64,000 bases of DNA, taken from contig NZ_FNHH01000002.1 of the NCBI RefSeq assembly GCF_900103545.1, forward strand, positions 209,462 to 273,461. Reading direction: 5' to 3'. The DNA comes from Daejeonella rubra. Lineage in GTDB: Bacteria; Bacteroidota; Bacteroidia; Sphingobacteriales; Sphingobacteriaceae. Numbering within the stretch: the stretch's first letter is position 1; each line of letters opens with the position of its first letter. This document shows positions 1 through 8,859 of the stretch, piece after piece. The translations under genes and the position numbers were made by a program. The notes under the pieces are model-generated. The model saw only the letters and a list, made by a program, of their open reading frames with translations. It was not told the origin of the DNA and did not search any database.

Positions 1-2
1 GA

Positions 3-341
3 GTCGGTTTTGCCGGGGCAGTTATTCATCGGCTTTACCAAACAGACGACAAGTCGGCAGTAATGGAGATCATTAGTAACTCCCCCCTAATTGGTTCTAT
101 CAATGCGATATTATCCATTCCTTTTATTGGAACAGGTGCTAATGGTGAAAGGAGAGTTGTTAAAATTGATGGATATAAAGCCTTGATCCAGAAAAGTTCA
201 GATTCTGCTAAAATTGCCTATGATATCCAGGTTCCTTTAGGGTCGACATTGATCACTGTGCGGACCGAAAACTATAGCGACGATATTTTGAAACTTGCCA
301 ATAGTATTCCTGTTGCCCTGATCGCACAAAAGTTAAATTAG
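3..341 (+). CDS. C-terminal part of an unrecognised protein, cut by the window edge
   Basis: The reading frame is open from the first bases of the window, so the gene starts upstream and only about 112 C-terminal residues are visible. An internal ATG lies at 63 but the frame continues in front of it. The visible part alternates short hydrophobic strands with polar turns (for example FIGTGANGERRVVKIDGYKA and GSTLITVRTENYSDD), which looks like a beta-rich domain, and ends IPVALIAQKLN. I do not recognise the family. A terminator-like hairpin follows about 50 bases downstream, so this is probably the last gene of its transcript. Confidence 0.6.
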   Translation, partial: VGFAGAVIHRLYQTDDKSAVMEIISNSPLIGSINAILSIPFIGTGANGERRVVKIDGYKALIQKSSDSAKIAYDIQVPLGSTLITVRTENYSDDILKLANSIPVALIAQKLN

Positions 342-394
342 ATTCAATTCCCTTCTTGTTTCATCTGAGGCGGATCATGCCTTGGTGATTAATG

Positions 395-424
395 AAAAAG
401 CCTGGCTTGAATGCCTGGCTTTTC
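395..424 (+). terminator. Hairpin terminator after the first partial gene
   Basis: AAAAGCCTGGC at 396-406 faces GCCTGGCTTTT at 413-423 across a 6-base loop. One internal mismatch interrupts the stem. The right arm ends in four T residues, typical of a weak factor-independent terminator. Confidence 0.5.
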
Positions 425-743
425 TGCTTATAGCCATATTTCCAATTTTCTGATTAGTTAGGAATTTGGTTTCTGTTCCGGCCTTGTACTGATCTGGTTT
501 TACCGGCTCCTGCCTGATCATTAGCTTCAAACCTATGGAATTGATGATCTCATTGCAGGCTGATCTTTATGATTCTTCCATAAATCTGTTTCTTTCGTTA
601 AATTTTGTTGGATTATATCAACATTAAATTCATTAATTTATATTAATGTTGGTTTATATGTACAAATATTTAATTATATGTATTTTTTTATTAGTATATT
701 TGTTGAGTTTATTCACCATTAACTTATATTTTCGGTATTAACG
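425..743. other. Spacer ahead of hipBA
   Basis: About 320 bases between the terminator and hipB. The first part is GC-richer and may hold remnants of coding sequence on the minus strand (see rejected items). The last 150 bases are very AT-rich and hold the probable hipBA promoter. No RNA gene or repeat was seen. Confidence 0.4.
695..702 (+). promoter_or_regulatory. Candidate -7 box of the hipBA promoter
   Basis: TATATTTG matches the Bacteroidetes -7 consensus TAnnTTTG and sits 41 bases ahead of the hipB ATG. No TTG is found at the usual distance upstream, so only half of the promoter is supported. HipB-type antitoxins usually bind their own promoter, but no obvious inverted-repeat operator was recognised here. 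Confidence 0.35.
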
Positions 744-1091
744 ATGGAAAAAGCAAACATAAATATTTATTCGAAAAGTGATCTTCACTACATTGATCTC
801 ATAGGTGAGTTTGTAAAGGCCAGCAGGCTGGCCCAGAATAAAACCCAGCAGCAGCTGTCTGAAGAGGCCGGAATCAACCGTACCACACTTGTCCAGCTTG
901 AAAAGGGCAATTCGGTAAATTTATTGTCATTGATACAGGTGTTAAGGGCCTTGAAAAAACTTCATGTCTTTCGTGAAATGGAGGTCAAGCCTCAGTTAAG
1001 TCCGATGCAGCTTGCAGAAATAGAACAAAAATACAGGCAGCGTGCAAGGCCTGTCAAATCAACCAAACAAAAACCTCAGTCAGATTGGTAA
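744..1091 (+). CDS. hipB: HipB-like antitoxin, XRE-family helix-turn-helix protein
   Basis: A 115-residue DNA-binding protein. Residues about 23-75 form an XRE helix-turn-helix: FVKASRLAQNKTQQQLSEEA leads into INRTTLVQLEKGNSVNLLSL. The C-terminal tail after residue 90 is basic and polar (KYRQRARPVKSTKQKPQ), probably flexible. The stop codon overlaps the start of the HipA-like gene (TAATG), so the pair is translationally coupled, as expected for a type II toxin-antitoxin pair in which HipB neutralises HipA and represses the operon. Roles are inferred from the family and gene order; the helix-turn-helix itself is clear. Confidence 0.85.
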   Translation: MEKANINIYSKSDLHYIDLIGEFVKASRLAQNKTQQQLSEEAGINRTTLVQLEKGNSVNLLSLIQVLRALKKLHVFREMEVKPQLSPMQLAEIEQKYRQRARPVKSTKQKPQSDW

Positions 1092-2377
1092 TGAATACGG
1101 CCTATGTCAATATTTGGAATAAGCGGGTTGGTGCCGTTTCCTGGGATCCTGACAGGAGATTAGCGAGCTTTGAATATGATGCCGGATTTTCTGTAAATGG
1201 CTGGGATATAGCTCCCCTTAAAATGCCGCTGGAACAGTCGGATGTGATCTATTCATTTCCTGAATTAAGCAATACAAGTACTTTTAAGGGCCTTCCTGGT
1301 TTGCTGGCAGATATTCTGCCGGATCGTTACGGAAATACCCTCATCAACACCTGGCTGGCACGGAATGGGAGGGAAGCAGATAGTATGAATCCCGTGGAGA
1401 TGCTCTGCTTCGTTGGACGCCGCGGAATGGGTGCCCTGGAGTTTGAACCGGTGAACCCTCAAAGTGCTGATACATCCACAAAACTAGAGATAGCCAGCCT
1501 CATTGAAATTGCAAGGGATCTGTTAAATGACCGGCAACAATTCAATTCAGGCCTTGGGGCTGACCGTGAAAAGGCCTTGCTTGATATTATAAAAATTGGA
1601 ACATCGGCAGGTGGGGCAAGAGCAAAGGCTTTAATTGCCTATAACGATCAGACTAAAGAAGTACGATCAGGTCAGGCAGAGGCTCCCAAAGGTTTTAGTC
1701 ACTGGATCATAAAGTTTGACGGGGTTCACGATAGTCAGTTTGGTGAAAGCTATGGATATGGCAGAGTAGAAATGGCCTATCATTTAATGGCAAAGGATTG
1801 CGGAATTGAAATGACCGAATGCCGTTTGCTGGAAGAAGGTGAGCGGGCACATTTTATGACCAAACGATTTGACAGGGCTCCCGGACAGGGAAAGATCCAT
1901 GTTCAAAGCTGGTGCGCAATCAATCATGCCGATTTTCAGGAAGTTGGAGCACATAGTTACGAAGGCCTTTTCCAAACCATGCGTGCACTTATTCTTCCCT
2001 ATCCGCAGGCAGAACAGTTGTACCGAAGAATGGTATTTAATATCATTGCCCGCAATTGTGATGACCATACTAAAAATTTTTCTTTCATGATGGATAAGCA
2101 GGGTGTGTGGAAACTCGCTCCGGCTTTTGATGTTTGTTACGCCTATCGCCCCGGAAGTGTATGGGTCAGCAGGCAATCGTTAACAGTGAATGGTAAGAGA
2201 GAAAATTTTAAAATGGATGATCTTTTAAATCTGGCTAAAGAGATGAATATCAAAAAGGCTGCTGCTATTATTTCAGAAATACAAGGTGTCCTGAAAAAAT
2301 GGCCGTTCTATGCTGATCAGGTGGGAGTGAAGGCTGAATTAAAAGATGAAATTAAAAGTAACCTGCTAAAGTTGTAA
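1091..2377 (+). CDS. hipA: HipA-like serine/threonine kinase toxin
   Basis: A full-length HipA family kinase of 428 residues. The start is taken at ATG 1091, which shares one base with the hipB stop codon; the frame can be opened at a TTG six bases earlier but that looks spurious. Visible features: N-terminal HipA domain with SFPELSNTSTFKGLPGLLAD, the loop GTSAGGARAKALIAY, the nucleotide-binding strand HWIIKFDG, the catalytic segment RNCDDHTKNFSF (D324 and N329 match the E. coli catalytic Asp and Asn) and LAPAFDV, whose D347 is the metal-binding Asp. All key residues are present, so it is probably active. Family members phosphorylate targets such as glutamyl-tRNA synthetase and cause dormancy; the target here is unknown. 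Confidence 0.88.
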   Translation: MNTAYVNIWNKRVGAVSWDPDRRLASFEYDAGFSVNGWDIAPLKMPLEQSDVIYSFPELSNTSTFKGLPGLLADILPDRYGNTLINTWLARNGREADSMNPVEMLCFVGRRGMGALEFEPVNPQSADTSTKLEIASLIEIARDLLNDRQQFNSGLGADREKALLDIIKIGTSAGGARAKALIAYNDQTKEVRSGQAEAPKGFSHWIIKFDGVHDSQFGESYGYGRVEMAYHLMAKDCGIEMTECRLLEEGERAHFMTKRFDRAPGQGKIHVQSWCAINHADFQEVGAHSYEGLFQTMRALILPYPQAEQLYRRMVFNIIARNCDDHTKNFSFMMDKQGVWKLAPAFDVCYAYRPGSVWVSRQSLTVNGKRENFKMDDLLNLAKEMNIKKAAAIISEIQGVLKKWPFYADQVGVKAELKDEIKSNLLKL

Positions 2378-2696
2378 AAAGTGGGTCTATGCCCAATTGG
2401 ATGCCTCTACAAACATAGCATCCCAGCATCCCACATCAACAGGTATTTTCTGCAAATGTTCCGGAATAGATTCACGTTTAATCCTTAATCAATCTGAGTT
2501 AAAGGCTACAGAAAATTTGTCCTCATAAATTACTCCTGATCACGTTTTTCTCAGCAATGGCTCTTCTGATGAGAATCAACTGGCTATATGATTACGGTCG
2601 TTTTCTTTGATTGACTGAATATGCAATTTTGACTAAGATTATACATGTCAAGATTTAGAGCATAATCAATTATTTACCTTTTAAAAAACAAAGACC
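2378..2696. other. Spacer between hipA and the next gene
   Basis: About 320 bases with no convincing hairpin terminator after hipA. The first 110 bases contain a short coding-like stretch on the minus strand that lacks a start codon (see rejected items). Nothing else recognisable was seen. Confidence 0.4.
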
Positions 2697-3203
2697 ATGA
2701 AACATTTTAAATTAATTCTAATCCTGCTAATGTGTATTTCCGGATTCACTATTAAATCCTTTGCGCAGATTGTATTGCCGGAAGTTAAAGTAGTTGCTGT
2801 TAACTATAAATATCTTAACTCGGTTGATAATGATGCAGTTGCTCTGCCCGTAAAACGTCTTGAACGGGAAGTTGCAGCCTTTGATCTCAAAAACTCAGAT
2901 TATTATGAAGATGAATATGATACTTATTTTATTTCATTTTACATCCCGGAAGGAGAAATTCTGGCAGCTTATGATAAAGATGGAAAGCTAATACGTACTG
3001 CTGAAAAGTATAAGAATGTGAAGCTGCCAACAGCAGTGGCAAAGACTGTAGCAGAGAAATATCCTGGTTGGGAAATTGCCAAAGATGTATATCTGGTAAG
3101 TTATTATGAGACAAGAGGGGTAAGTAAGATGTATAAATTGATATTAGAAAATGGGAAACAGCGTATGAGAATCAAAACAAATGAGAATGGGGATATCATT
3201 TAA
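2697..3203 (+). CDS. Small exported PepSY-like protein
   Basis: A 168-residue protein with a clear signal peptide (hydrophobic residues 5-20, cleavage expected after SFAQ near residue 24). The mature part has the layout of PepSY-like periplasmic proteins common in Bacteroidetes: a strand with YFISFYIPEGEILAAYDKDG followed by a helix VAKTVAEKYPGWEIAKDVYL and strands ending RMRIKTNENGDII. The predicted fold is one helix packed on a sheet, and no catalytic residues are evident. Such proteins are often mislabelled in databases. It stands alone, ended by a strong terminator; its function is unknown. Confidence 0.65.
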   Translation: MKHFKLILILLMCISGFTIKSFAQIVLPEVKVVAVNYKYLNSVDNDAVALPVKRLEREVAAFDLKNSDYYEDEYDTYFISFYIPEGEILAAYDKDGKLIRTAEKYKNVKLPTAVAKTVAEKYPGWEIAKDVYLVSYYETRGVSKMYKLILENGKQRMRIKTNENGDII

Positions 3204-3225
3204 CCTATGTTTAAATAGAAATTTT

Positions 3226-3254
3226 GAGCAGCTTGAGAGGGCTGCTCTTTTTTT
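3226..3254 (+). terminator. Strong hairpin terminator
   Basis: GAGCAGC (3226-3232) pairs perfectly with GCTGCTC (3241-3247) across an 8-base loop and runs into a tract of T residues. It ends the small exported protein gene. Confidence 0.85.
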
Positions 3255-3588
3255 GCCTTCTTAAATCGGATTGAACATAAATACTATTTGCAAATCCAAA
3301 ACTGAATTAATGGCCTTTTTAAGGCTTTTTTTATGGATTATAGGTATAGTTATTCAGTAAATCAGATATGCGTATGATTTATATCCTGTTGCCCAATGAT
3401 AAAATTTGCAAATCAGTTTGTTTTATTTAATTTAATGAACTCATTTGAAGGATATTAATATGGTGTTGAAAGATATAGGAGAATGTTTTCCTCAAAAGAA
3501 TAGAAACATGGTCAGAAATAATGTTATTGAATTTATAATCTCTTTTAATGGTAATTGATTTTGTCTGTTTTCTGTATTTAATAATGAA
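3255..3588. other. AT-rich spacer before the amidohydrolase operon
   Basis: About 330 bases. A second small hairpin, GCCTT (3313-3317) with AAGGC (3321-3325) followed by seven T residues, may act as a backup terminator. The rest is AT-rich and should contain the operon promoter, but no full TTG/TAnnTTTG pair was found. Confidence 0.4.
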
Positions 3589-4722
3589 ATGAAGATTTTA
3601 ATGAATTATAAATACAGTTTTCTGTTTTTACCCCTGCTATTTTTTATACCTGGCACGGAACGTTTGTCTAATATTCCATTAAGTTTTCAGGCAGTGAATG
3701 CTGAACTATATTATAATGAAATTGATTTCCAGTCGGTTAAAAAATTCGATGTCCATATTCATATAAATACTGCTGAAACAACTTTCATAGAACTGGCTAA
3801 GCAAGATAATTTTCGTTTTCTGGATATTGTTGACGACCGTCCCTTCGGCTTACCAATGGCTGAGCAACAGAATTTCGCCTTTTTTCATTTGAAAAAATTT
3901 CCTGAGCAAATGAGTGTGGCCACTACTTTTTCCGTTAAAGATTTTGAAAATGAGGATTGGGCGCAAAAGACCATTGCCGGTCTTGAGTATTCCTTTTCAA
4001 AAGGGGCCGGAGCGGTTAAAATATGGAAGAATATCGGGATGGATTTGAAGGATAAGGATGGCAAATTTGTGATGCTGGATCACCCCCGGATCAAACCCAT
4101 TCTTGATTATCTCGAAAAGAATAAGATCCCTTTGATCGGCCATAACGGTGAACCCAGAGATTGCTGGTTGTCACTTGATAAAATGACCTTTAGTCAGTCC
4201 TATTATGGTTCCCATCCCGAATATCATATGTTTCTGCATCCTGAATATCCATCCTATGAAGATCATATCAGAGCAAGAGATAATATGCTTGAACAGCACC
4301 CGGATCTTAAGTTTGTCGGAGCCCATCTTGGCAGCCTTGAATGGAGTTTAGATGAATTGGCGAAGCGCCTGGACAAATATCCCAACATGAGTGTTGATCT
4401 ATCCCGGATAACCAATTTGCAGCTTCATACTTTAAATGACAGGCAAAAAACCCGTAACTTTTTCATTAAATATCAGGACAGGCTGGTTTATGGAACAGAC
4501 AAGGCAATTAATGCCAGTGCCAACCCTGCAGAATTGAAAAAAAGTATTCATGATGCATGGCTTCGGGATTGGATATTCTTTGCAACAGACTCGAAGATTA
4601 AATTAGCAGGTTTTGGAGAACTTTATGGATTAAAGCTGCCCCGGCAGGTTATCAATAAGATCTATCGGAAAAATGCTGAAAATTGGCTGGCAAACTCCGG
4701 TAGTTTAAGGAACAAGAATTAA
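3589..4722 (+). CDS. Exported amidohydrolase (family 2, TIM-barrel metal hydrolase)
   Basis: A 377-residue protein with an N-terminal hydrophobic segment (residues 6-21) that looks like a signal peptide, so it probably acts in the periplasm. The barrel carries the amidohydrolase metal signatures: DVHIHI near residue 54, IGHNGEPRDCW, FVGAHLGSLEW and the C-terminal YGTD. The long insert SHPEYHMFLHPEYPSYEDH is shared with the paralogue at 6009, and the two are alike over their whole length. A second ATG 12 bases in is an alternative start. It is the first of four closely spaced genes. The substrate cannot be told; the GH109-like and acyltransferase-like neighbours suggest a sugar or sugar-derived compound. 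Confidence 0.8.
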   Translation: MKILMNYKYSFLFLPLLFFIPGTERLSNIPLSFQAVNAELYYNEIDFQSVKKFDVHIHINTAETTFIELAKQDNFRFLDIVDDRPFGLPMAEQQNFAFFHLKKFPEQMSVATTFSVKDFENEDWAQKTIAGLEYSFSKGAGAVKIWKNIGMDLKDKDGKFVMLDHPRIKPILDYLEKNKIPLIGHNGEPRDCWLSLDKMTFSQSYYGSHPEYHMFLHPEYPSYEDHIRARDNMLEQHPDLKFVGAHLGSLEWSLDELAKRLDKYPNMSVDLSRITNLQLHTLNDRQKTRNFFIKYQDRLVYGTDKAINASANPAELKKSIHDAWLRDWIFFATDSKIKLAGFGELYGLKLPRQVINKIYRKNAENWLANSGSLRNKN

Positions 4723-4743
4723 TCTGATCTAAATTTATAAAGA

Positions 4744-5982
4744 ATGCAAAAAACAGAAGTACCACAGGAGACTGTTCCTGTTTCAGGATCGATAGTCAAT
4801 CCTGCTTTGCCTCAAGGGCGTATTGCTTCAGTTGATGTTTATCGCGGCTTTGTTATGCTCCTGATGATGGCAGAGGTGCTTTCTCTTTCGGATGTTTCTA
4901 AAGCATTGCCAGGCAATAAATTTTGGGAATTCTTATCCTTTCACCAAAGTCATGTTCCCTGGGTATGGTTGAGTTTGCACGATATGATTCAGCCGTCCTT
5001 TACATTTTTGGTCGGGGTGGTATTGCCTTATTCCATTGCCAGCAGGAAAAATAAAGGAGCCAGCTTTGAAAATATTTTGGGGCATACCATAAAGCGATCA
5101 TTCATTCTGATATTTCTGGGAATATTTTTGCGTTCTATGCATTCCGGACAAACAAATTTCACGTTTGAAGATACCTTAACACAGATAGGATTGGGATACA
5201 CCTTTCTGGTCGTCATTTCACTTTATTCTCAAAAGGTCCAGATCGGGGCCCTGATCTTCATTTTATTTACTTATGCGCTTGCATTTGCTCTTTATCCATT
5301 GCCGGGAGCAGCATTTGATTATACATCAGCAGGGGTTCCGGCAGACTGGGAGCATAATTTGAGTGGCTTTGCAGCGCATTGGAATAAGAATACAAACTTT
5401 GCATGGGCTTTTGACCAGTGGTTTATGAATTTATTCCCACGTGAGAACGTTTTCCTTTACAATTCCGGAGGATATTCTACTCTTAGTTTTATCCCAACAC
5501 TTGGTACGATGATCCTTGGACTGCTGGCAGGGAATATTTTAAATTCATCTGTCGTAGCCAGTAAAAAACTTAATTCCTTCATTTTTGTAGGTATTGCCTT
5601 AATACTCTTTGGAATATTATTACATGTTACCGGATTGAATCCGATTGTAAAACGTATCTGGACTCCTGGTTGGACTATCTTTAGCGGAGGTATCTGTTTC
5701 CTCTTCCTGGCAATGTTCTATGGTTTGATAGATATGAGAGGAAGGCATAAGGGTTCATTCTTCTTAATGGTGATCGGTGTGAATTCCATTGCTGCCTATG
5801 TCATTGCTGATGGTGGGATGAGAAACTTAATAAACGACTCACTTTTCATTCATTTGGGTAAAAATTTCGATCAGATATTAGGCCCTGCTTATGCTACTCT
5901 GGTGAGCGGCGGACTTGTTTTATTCTTTGAGTGGCTGATTTTATATTGGATGTATAAGAAAAAAATATTCATTAAAATTTAA
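4744..5982 (+). CDS. DUF5009 membrane protein, heparan glucosaminide acetyltransferase-like
   Basis: A 412-residue polytopic protein with about ten membrane segments. The N-terminal motif RIASVDVYRGFVMLLMM and the following LHDMIQPSFTFLVGVVLPYS match the DUF5009 / HGSNAT-like (YeiB-related) acyltransferase fold, in which cytoplasmic acetyl-CoA donates an acetyl group to an amino sugar across the membrane. A His-rich loop (SFHQSHVPWVWLSLHD) lies between the first membrane helices, a possible acyl acceptor site. It lies 21 bases after the first amidohydrolase and 26 before the second, so it is co-transcribed with them. Family placement is good; the actual substrate is inferred only from neighbours. 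Confidence 0.75.
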   Translation: MQKTEVPQETVPVSGSIVNPALPQGRIASVDVYRGFVMLLMMAEVLSLSDVSKALPGNKFWEFLSFHQSHVPWVWLSLHDMIQPSFTFLVGVVLPYSIASRKNKGASFENILGHTIKRSFILIFLGIFLRSMHSGQTNFTFEDTLTQIGLGYTFLVVISLYSQKVQIGALIFILFTYALAFALYPLPGAAFDYTSAGVPADWEHNLSGFAAHWNKNTNFAWAFDQWFMNLFPRENVFLYNSGGYSTLSFIPTLGTMILGLLAGNILNSSVVASKKLNSFIFVGIALILFGILLHVTGLNPIVKRIWTPGWTIFSGGICFLFLAMFYGLIDMRGRHKGSFFLMVIGVNSIAAYVIADGGMRNLINDSLFIHLGKNFDQILGPAYATLVSGGLVLFFEWLILYWMYKKKIFIKI

Positions 5983-6008
5983 GATCATTAACTATATTCC
6001 CATAAATT

Positions 6009-7115
6009 ATGAAAGCAAAAATTCTATGTTTCTGTGCTCTCAGTATATTTTTTCAAAATTGTACTCAGACTCAAAAAGCTTCTTCAGCAGAAGACAGTTC
6101 AGCCTCTGAATTTTATACGGCTGATGATTTTAAGTCGGTAGAAAAATACGATACCCACGTACATATTAATGCATATGATACCGCCTTCATTAATTTAGCA
6201 AAGGAGGATAATTTCAAACTTTTGGCTGTTAATGTTAATCCTTCATCTTATCCTACAGTTGAGGACCAGGAAAATGTGGCCCTTCAAATGATCAAAACTT
6301 ATCCGGAACGTGTGGCTTATGCGACCACTTTTACTGTAAAAGACTGGGGAACAGATAAATGGTTGCCGCAAACACTGGCATATTTAAAAGGTTCCTTTGA
6401 AAAGGGTGCTATTGGCGTTAAGATATGGAAGAATATTGGGATGGAACTTCGTGATAAGAATGGAAAATTTGTGATGGTGAATGATCCTAGAATTGACCCT
6501 GTTCTCGATTTTATAGAGAAAAGTAATGTTACTCTGGTTGGACATTTGGGAGAGCCTAAGAATGCCTGGCTTCCGGTTGATCAGATGACGGTATCAGGCG
6601 ATAAATCTTATTTTAGTAAGCATCCAGAGTATCATATGTACCTTCATCCTGAGTATCCTTCCTATGAGGATCAGGTCAATGCCCGTGATAATATGCTTGA
6701 AAAACATCCCAATATCAGATTTGTTGGTGTTCATTTAGGGAGCCTTGAATGGGATGTTGATGAACTGGCAAAACGCCTGGATAAATTTCCAAATATGGCA
6801 GTTGATATGGCTGAGCGTATTTGTCATCTGCAATATCAAACTGTAAAAAGCAGACAAAAGGTTTATGATTTCATGGTTAAATATCAGGATAGACTTATTT
6901 ATGCAACAGATAACTGGGTAGCCAAGGGTTCTGATCCGGCAGAGTATAAGAAAAGGATCCATGAAAGAAGATTAAGTGACTGGAGATACTTTGTGACCGA
7001 TGATGATATGAATGTTCCTGACTTTGAGGAGAAGCTTAAAGGATTGAAATTACCAAAAGAAGTGATAGATAAAATATATCGCAGCAATGCCGAAAAATGG
7101 TTTCCAGGTATTTAA
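6009..7115 (+). CDS. Lipoprotein amidohydrolase, paralogue of the 3589 gene
   Basis: A 368-residue second copy of the amidohydrolase. It begins with a lipoprotein signal (ALSIFFQNC, Cys at 18) instead of the plain signal peptide of the first copy, so it should be membrane-anchored. Metal-binding signatures are retained: DTHVHI, VGHLGEPKNAW, FVGVHLGSLEW and YATD. The last motif continues NWVAKGSDP, where the other copy has KAINASANP, and the end of the protein also differs, suggesting related but not identical substrates. It lies 26 bases after the DUF5009 gene and 45 before the GH109-like gene. Duplication within the operon is the likely origin. Confidence 0.8.
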   Translation: MKAKILCFCALSIFFQNCTQTQKASSAEDSSASEFYTADDFKSVEKYDTHVHINAYDTAFINLAKEDNFKLLAVNVNPSSYPTVEDQENVALQMIKTYPERVAYATTFTVKDWGTDKWLPQTLAYLKGSFEKGAIGVKIWKNIGMELRDKNGKFVMVNDPRIDPVLDFIEKSNVTLVGHLGEPKNAWLPVDQMTVSGDKSYFSKHPEYHMYLHPEYPSYEDQVNARDNMLEKHPNIRFVGVHLGSLEWDVDELAKRLDKFPNMAVDMAERICHLQYQTVKSRQKVYDFMVKYQDRLIYATDNWVAKGSDPAEYKKRIHERRLSDWRYFVTDDDMNVPDFEEKLKGLKLPKEVIDKIYRSNAEKWFPGI

Positions 7116-7160
7116 TACAGACATAATACTATTTTACAATACAACAAACATTTAAAAACG

Positions 7161-8570
7161 ATGAAGAATAACCGTAGAGATTTTTTAAAAAAAAGTAGTC
7201 TTGCCGGACTTGGCATAGCAGGTGTTGGTGTACTTAATGGATTTGCCTCAGAGCCGGAAAAAGGACCATGGGTGTCTAAATCGAGCATTCAGACCTTTAA
7301 TATGAGTGGTTATGCCGCACCAAAGCTTGAAACTGTCCGTGTTGGATTTATTGGATTAGGTCAGCGCGGTCCATCACATTTAAATGCAATCTCTAAAATT
7401 GAAGGTACAGAGATCAAGGCATTATGTGATCTGCGTCCGGAAAGCGTAAATAAAGCAAAAAAGGTTCTTGATGGAACAAGCCATAATCCTGCGATCTACA
7501 CAGGTAATGAAGACGAGTGGAAGAAACTATGTGAGCGTAAAGACATTGACCTGATCTATATCTGTACCCCATGGCATTTGCATGTTCCTATGGCCGTATT
7601 TGCAATGGAGCAAGGTAAGCATGTAGCTATTGAAGTACCTGCAGCAGTTTCCATGCAGGAGTGCTGGCAATTGGTTGAAACTTCTGAGCGTACACGGAAG
7701 CATTGTATGATGCTTGAAAATTGCTGCTATGACTTTTTTGAACTTTTGACATTGAACATGGCAAGACAAGGTTACTTTGGTGAGATCATACATACTGAAG
7801 GAGCTTACATCCACAACCTCATAGACCTTAATTTCAGTGATAAAGGCTATCAGAATATGTGGCGCTTAAGAGAGAATGCTACCCGGGAAGGTAGCTTGTA
7901 TCCAACCCATGGTTTAGGTCCGGTTTGTCAGGTTTTGAATATAAATCGTGGTGATAAAATGGATTATCTTGTTTCAGTTTCCTCCAATGATTTCATGATG
8001 GCAGAACGTGCTAAAGCTGAGGCTGCTAAAAATGATCTTTATAAGGAATTTGTTGGCAAGGACTTTAAGGGAAACATGAATACTACAACTATTCGTACTA
8101 CCCATGGGAAGACTATCATGATACAGCATGATGTGACCTCTCCTCGTCCGTATTCACGTATACACCTGGTGAGTGGAACCAAAGGAACTGCTTTGAAATA
8201 TCCTGAACCTAGAATTTCCAACAGCCATGAAGGTTGGGTTAAAGAAGCTGAATTTAAAGCTCTTGAGGAAAAATACACACCGAACATTGTTAAAAAAGTT
8301 GGTGAACTGGCCAAAAAAGTTGGAGGTCATGGTGGAATGGACTTCTTAATGAACTGGCGACTGATCGATTGTCTGCGTAATGGTTTGCCTCTTGATCAGG
8401 ATGTTTACGATGCTGCTTCATGGAGTTCAGTATGGCCATTGAGTGAATGGTCAGTAAATAACCGCTCTAATTCAGTGGATGTGCCTGACTTTACCCGTGG
8501 TTCATGGAAGAAAAACCAACCTCACGATATTGATCTGAAAAAAGGTGGAGATACTAAAGTAAAGATCTAG
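7161..8570 (+). CDS. Tat-exported GH109-like Gfo/Idh/MocA protein (alpha-N-acetylgalactosaminidase-like)
   Basis: A 469-residue protein. The twin-arginine signal NNRRDFLKKSSLAGLGIAG marks folded export with a bound cofactor. The Rossmann motif VGFIGLGQRG binds NAD(H). Downstream motifs MLENCCYDFF, LYPTHGLGPV, THGKTIMIQHD and GGHGGMDFLMNWR are those I associate with the GH109 branch of Gfo/Idh/MocA proteins, glycosidases that use NAD+ in a redox-assisted elimination to release alpha-linked GalNAc. Length and Tat signal fit that family. It is last in the four-gene operon, so the operon probably handles N-acetylated sugars. Other Gfo/Idh/MocA oxidoreductase roles cannot be excluded. Confidence 0.72.
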   Translation: MKNNRRDFLKKSSLAGLGIAGVGVLNGFASEPEKGPWVSKSSIQTFNMSGYAAPKLETVRVGFIGLGQRGPSHLNAISKIEGTEIKALCDLRPESVNKAKKVLDGTSHNPAIYTGNEDEWKKLCERKDIDLIYICTPWHLHVPMAVFAMEQGKHVAIEVPAAVSMQECWQLVETSERTRKHCMMLENCCYDFFELLTLNMARQGYFGEIIHTEGAYIHNLIDLNFSDKGYQNMWRLRENATREGSLYPTHGLGPVCQVLNINRGDKMDYLVSVSSNDFMMAERAKAEAAKNDLYKEFVGKDFKGNMNTTTIRTTHGKTIMIQHDVTSPRPYSRIHLVSGTKGTALKYPEPRISNSHEGWVKEAEFKALEEKYTPNIVKKVGELAKKVGGHGGMDFLMNWRLIDCLRNGLPLDQDVYDAASWSSVWPLSEWSVNNRSNSVDVPDFTRGSWKKNQPHDIDLKKGGDTKVKI

Positions 8571-8859
8571 AAATGAAATAATAGCTGTATTTCCCGGGTA
8601 ACTTCTCCAAAAAATCAAAAATGGGGGGATAAAACAGGGAAAGTATTGTTTTGACGGATATCCGGATTTTCAACAACCTTTAATACCGTATTGCGGCTAT
8701 TGGTTATTGTTTCCGGATATTCTTTATTTAAGGGCATTGGTACTATAATTCAACAGGTTTTTTCTGATCTATTGACTGACTGTTAAATATTTTTATTGAA
8801 GATTAAGAAATTATAACAATATTAACATGTCAAATTAATCATTAAAATTATATTCTGAT

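Noticed and set aside
375..521. A 48-codon minus-strand frame with coding-like composition in front of hipB
   Set aside because: It overlaps the likely terminator hairpin, has a stop shortly upstream of its start and no recognisable family. It may be a remnant of an older gene but cannot be supported.
1784..2176. A 130-codon minus-strand frame inside hipA
   Set aside because: It lies wholly within the HipA kinase core, whose catalytic motifs are intact; a shadow frame.
2387..2489. A 33-codon minus-strand stretch ending in TAG that reads like protein
   Set aside because: It has no ATG at its beginning, an in-frame TGA just upstream, and the apparent coding quality comes partly from a repeated GGATGCTGGGATGCT pattern.
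8571..8859. Possible regulatory RNA in the spacer before the serine hydrolase
   Set aside because: Only scattered short complementarities (CCGGATAT copies) were found, with no stable folded structure or known riboswitch core.
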